Assembly: GCA_004154925.1 (NCBI GenBank) | Contig: QJNS01000260.1 | Location: 1 to 64,000, forward strand | Origin: Monosporascus cannonballus | Lineage: Eukaryota; Ascomycota; Sordariomycetes; Xylariales | DNA: 64,000 nucleotides | Direction of reading: 5' to 3' | Shown: positions 60,201 to 64,000 of the stretch, one piece after another | How positions within the stretch are numbered: position 1 is the stretch's first letter | How the letters are laid out: each line of letters opens with the position of its first letter | Notes under the pieces: generated by a model | What the model saw: only the letters and a program-made list of their open reading frames with translations | Told to the model about the DNA's origin: nothing | The model's database searches: none | Made by a program: the position numbers and the translations under genes

Positions 60201-62457
60201 CGAATAAATAAATAATATAAATAATTTTTCGCCAATATTAAAAAAGTTATTTTTTATTATTAATATAATTATTTTAATATCCGTTTTTTAAATACTAATT
60301 CGAAACGTTTAAAATCTTGAATTTATAAAAAAAATTTTATTAATTATGTTTTATAATTTTATTTTCTTATAATTAAAATTAATATTTATCGGCATATAGT
60401 CCTAATTAATGTTTTTCGAAACCGCCCGTATACCTTATTATTATTTTATTAAAAATTTTAATAATTTTTTTTTCGAATTAAGGCTTTTTAGTTCTTTTAA
60501 TAAAAGTTAACGGCCGGATTTAACTTTTTTTCTTTTGTTACGTTTTCTTTTTATCCGCATAATTAAATTCCCGGCTGGTTCTAAGGATTTCTTTGTTTTT
60601 TCCCCAGCTAGTTCTAAGAGTTTTTTTATATCAAAATTTTATATAAATATAATAATAATCGGATATTCCGGGTAATTGCCGAAATCCTTAATATTAATAC
60701 CGAATATACCGCGGTATTTAAAAATCTAATTTTTATATAAAATTATTTATTTGGCAGCTAATTATATATAAATACGGATTTTCCTTTCGTTTAATATTAT
60801 AAAAATAATATTTATATAATATATATTATAAGATATATTATAATTTTAAAATTTTTTTAATTAAGACTATAAAATTACCATATTTCTAATATTATTTATA
60901 TTATACAAATTATTTTGGATTATAAATTTCTAAAAACGGCTAATAGCTTAAATTATACGGTTTTTTAAAAAAAATATATGCCGGTTAAATTTGTAATATA
61001 AAAAACGTTTATTTTATGATTCCAAAAATTTATTATTTAATAATCCATATTATCCGTATTAATAATTTTATTATTATATTTTGATATAAAGAAAAAAAAA
61101 TAATATTATATATTTTTTAATAATTTTTTAAGGTTTAATAAAAATAAAATTTAAAAATCGTTAAAATATATAAATATGTTTTTTATTAACTTTTTATAAG
61201 TTATATATATATAAATAAAATCCCGTAATATTTATTTTAATATTATTTCGAAATTATTATAAATAAAATATATATTAATATATATATAACAATAAATAAT
61301 TTATGTTTTTTAATATATAATAATAAAATTTACCTTATAAAAACCTTATAATATTAAGATTTTGTTAAATAATCGTTTAACTTAAGGAAAATTTATTTTA
61401 TAAATTAAGACAAAATTTAAAAAAATAATATATATAACAAAAAAATAAAATACGAAAAATAACGTTACAATTAATATAATTCGTATCAAAAATTAATTTA
61501 ACGTTATTACGATTTTTATATACGTTTTAATTTTTTATTAAGATATTATATATTTTTCGAATAAGATTACCGTATTTTGCTTTATTAAATAATAATAATA
61601 CCATAATAATAATTATATAATATTAAATATATATAAATAAGTAATTATAATTAGGAAATTTAATAATATGATAAATTTATCGATATAAATTCGGCTTAAT
61701 TAAAATTAAAAATATAAATAAAAAATAAAAAATATAATAAATAAAATAAAAATCGTATATTAAATAATTACCGAATATATTATTAATATAAATAAGGAAT
61801 ATATAAAAATTTATAATATATAAATAAAGTTTACGAATAATTAATAAATTATAAAAATATCCTAAAATAATATATATAAATAAAATTAAAATATATATAA
61901 ATTTCAAAATTATATAATTATAAATATGTAAATTATTATATTTATATAAATTATTAAATATAAAAAACAATTACCGTTATTTTTATAACGAAATAATAAT
62001 ATATATAAAAAAACTTAATAATTATATGCAAATTATACGAAATTTATATTTTATTATAAATTTCTTAATATAATTCATAAAATTATTTTTCTAATAAATA
62101 TCAAATATAATTAATATAATTATTTAATATATAATTAATATTATTTATTAAATTATAATTTTTTATAACTTTAAATACTTATTATATTTTAATATATAGA
62201 ATTACGTTATTTACGATATAATAATTATTAGTTAATTTTTTTATTTAATAACCGAAATCTATATTATAATATATATTTTTATATATTTTACGATATTATA
62301 TAAGGTAAATAAATTCTTTGCCGATATAATAAAAATAATTTTTATTATAATTTCCGATAATATACCCCAAATAAACTTAAAAAACCTTATTCGCCCAGTT
62401 AAAAGAATTAGATTCGTTAATAATATCTCCGAAAAATAACCTGTTTCCGAAAAATAA

Positions 62458-62619
62458 CTTGCCCCCAAAAAATAACCTTAAAAACAGGTAATAAAATTTC
62501 GGACTAAAAAACAGCCGGAATAGGTACTAGAACAAAAATAATTTGCCCCCGAAAAATAACCTTAAGGACGGGTAACAAAATCCTTAACCAAAAAATAGCC
62601 GAAACCGATACCAAAATAA
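62458..62619. repeat. 84-bp tandem repeat, two copies
   Basis: Two copies start near 62458 and 62542 with TTGCCCCC(A/G)AAAAATAACC. Over the first 40 bases the differences are G/A or C/T transitions, with the second copy less mutated. A partial third copy (CCGAAAAATAACCTGTTTCCG) precedes them at about 62429-62449. Confidence 0.8.
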
Positions 62620-64000
62620 CCTCCAATATAGCGAAACCGATAACGTAATTCCGATTAAGGTATTTTCGTATTAATTAAGTAATATTTAATTATCCCAAAA
62701 TATAAGATATTTGTTACGGAAAATATATATTATATATAACCGATTTCAAATATTAGGTATATATTATAAGATTATATTAATATGGCAAAAAATTTGAAAA
62801 AATAAATATTTTATATTTTAATATTAATACGAATATATATTAATTAAAAAATCTTATAATTATTAGAAATTTATAAATTCGGTAATATTACGAAAAGCTT
62901 ATATTACGAATAAAAGTTTTTATTATGAAGAAATACGATATTTATATAAGTATTAAATATTAATAATATAATTCGAAATATTTTCCGTAATAATAATTAA
63001 CAAAATAAAATTTACGTTATAACGGATTATGCCGGCTTTATAAATTATTAAATTATTAAATTAATTACGAATTTTTAATTAATTATAATTTTCGTAATTT
63101 AATAAAAAGTTATATAAATTGAATATTATATAAATAATATAAAAAAAGGTTTATAATTTTATAAACCGGGTTATTTGGCCAGAAAATATATGTTATATAA
63201 TTATTTTATAAATATTATAATTTACGAAATTATATAAATAATAAATATGTAAATTACGTATAAAAACGTAACGAAAAATATTTATACGTAATTTTTAAAT
63301 ATTTGATATTATTATATAATTCGAATAAAGATTTTTAAAAAAAATTTAAACGCAAATATTACGCCTAAAACGAACAAAATTTTAGGACCCGAAAACGTAA
63401 AAAAAAATTATTAATACATAAATTATAATAATACGCGAAAAAAAGCAAAATAAAAAGAAAAAATCTTAAAAAGTATTTAAAAATATTAATTAATAAATTA
63501 ATTATAAACGGAATATATAAATTAATCCGAAATTATACGTTATATTTAATTATAAATAATATAATATTTTTATCTAATTTTATAAAAAATAAAATATTTA
63601 AATAGGATATAATTAATTAAAATTACGTAAATTATGAATTTAATTAATTATATTAATTTCATTAATAATTATGCCGTATACCATATCGTAAAATATTATT
63701 TTTTTATCCGTAATTTTATTATTAAAAATAAATAAATTATATTAATATAACAACCAAATAATCGTAATAATATATAAAATAATCCTGAAATTAATTAATT
63801 AAAATTATATAAATAATAAAATTATATTAATATTAAAATTATAATATAAATATTATATTATTTATAAAAATATAAAATAATAAAAAAATAAAAAATTATA
63901 TTAATAGTTTATTTTTATTTAATAAATTTTTATTTTATTTATTTAACGAAAATAATAATAATAATAAATCGCCTTAATTAAAATTATTAATTAAATTATC

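Larger units (their letters stand above)
56381..64000. repeat. RIP-like AT-rich degraded DNA, right part
   Basis: 7.6 kb of extremely AT-rich DNA with retained CpG and few CpA/TpG. The open frames present (61677-61970, 62259-62468, minus) are Ile/Tyr/Asn/Phe-rich translations of random AT sequence. No domain could be recognised. It runs off the right window edge, so total size is unknown; it could be pericentromeric, subtelomeric or an interstitial repeat cluster. Confidence 0.85.

Noticed and set aside
61677..62468. Ile/Tyr/Asn/Phe-rich frames in the AT-rich block
   Set aside because: Expected chance translations of sequence with very low GC. A mitochondrial insertion was considered, but no mitochondrial protein motif is visible and the CpG-retaining pattern fits RIP better.

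Overview
The window is nuclear DNA of a filamentous ascomycete (Pezizomycotina, most likely Sordariomycetes). Four things point there: short GT-AG introns of about 50-100 bases with CTNAC-like branch sites, gene families such as PalB, Tea4/Bud14, DUF2985 and a ferric reductase, a RIP-like mutation signature in repeats, and long intergenic spaces. Positions 1 to about 48.9 kb have ordinary base composition with 13 well supported protein genes. From about 48.95 kb to the end the DNA turns abruptly AT-rich and carries only degraded repeats.

Layout: a C-poor 19-bp minisatellite (1-455); a Bud14/Tea4-type SH3 polarity protein on the minus strand (2527-5999) with an in-frame TAG; a conserved hypothetical (8581-11028); a ferric reductase (15122-17009); a Yippee zinc protein (18576-19123); an SLC35F6-like transporter (21545-23006, minus); a DUF2985 membrane protein (24146-25279, minus); tRNA-splicing endonuclease subunit Sen15 (27217-27651) convergent with a zinc alcohol dehydrogenase (27658-29213, minus) with six bases between stop codons; a C2H2 transcription factor (35592-37346); the calpain-like protease PalB (38932-41871, minus); a peroxisomal-type adenine nucleotide carrier (43467-44654); ribosomal protein eL29 (45198-45672); and an F-box protein (46847-48617) at the edge of the AT-rich block.

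The AT-rich block (about 48,950-64,000) keeps CpG but is depleted in CpA and TpG, the pattern expected of RIP (repeat-induced point mutation). Inside it are a normal-composition island (about 50,400-50,985) with an LTR-like unit and a strong hairpin, a pair of repeats 5.3 kb apart around a Copia-type remnant, a small inverted-repeat element (56,228-56,380), a 17-bp array and an 84-bp tandem repeat.

The genes are not an operon or an obvious secondary-metabolite cluster. They are housekeeping and regulatory genes: cell polarity, iron uptake, ambient-pH signalling, tRNA splicing, translation and peroxisomal transport. Exon models were built by hand from splice signals and reading-frame continuity, so exon edges may be off by a base. 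Family names rest on motif recognition, not on a database search.
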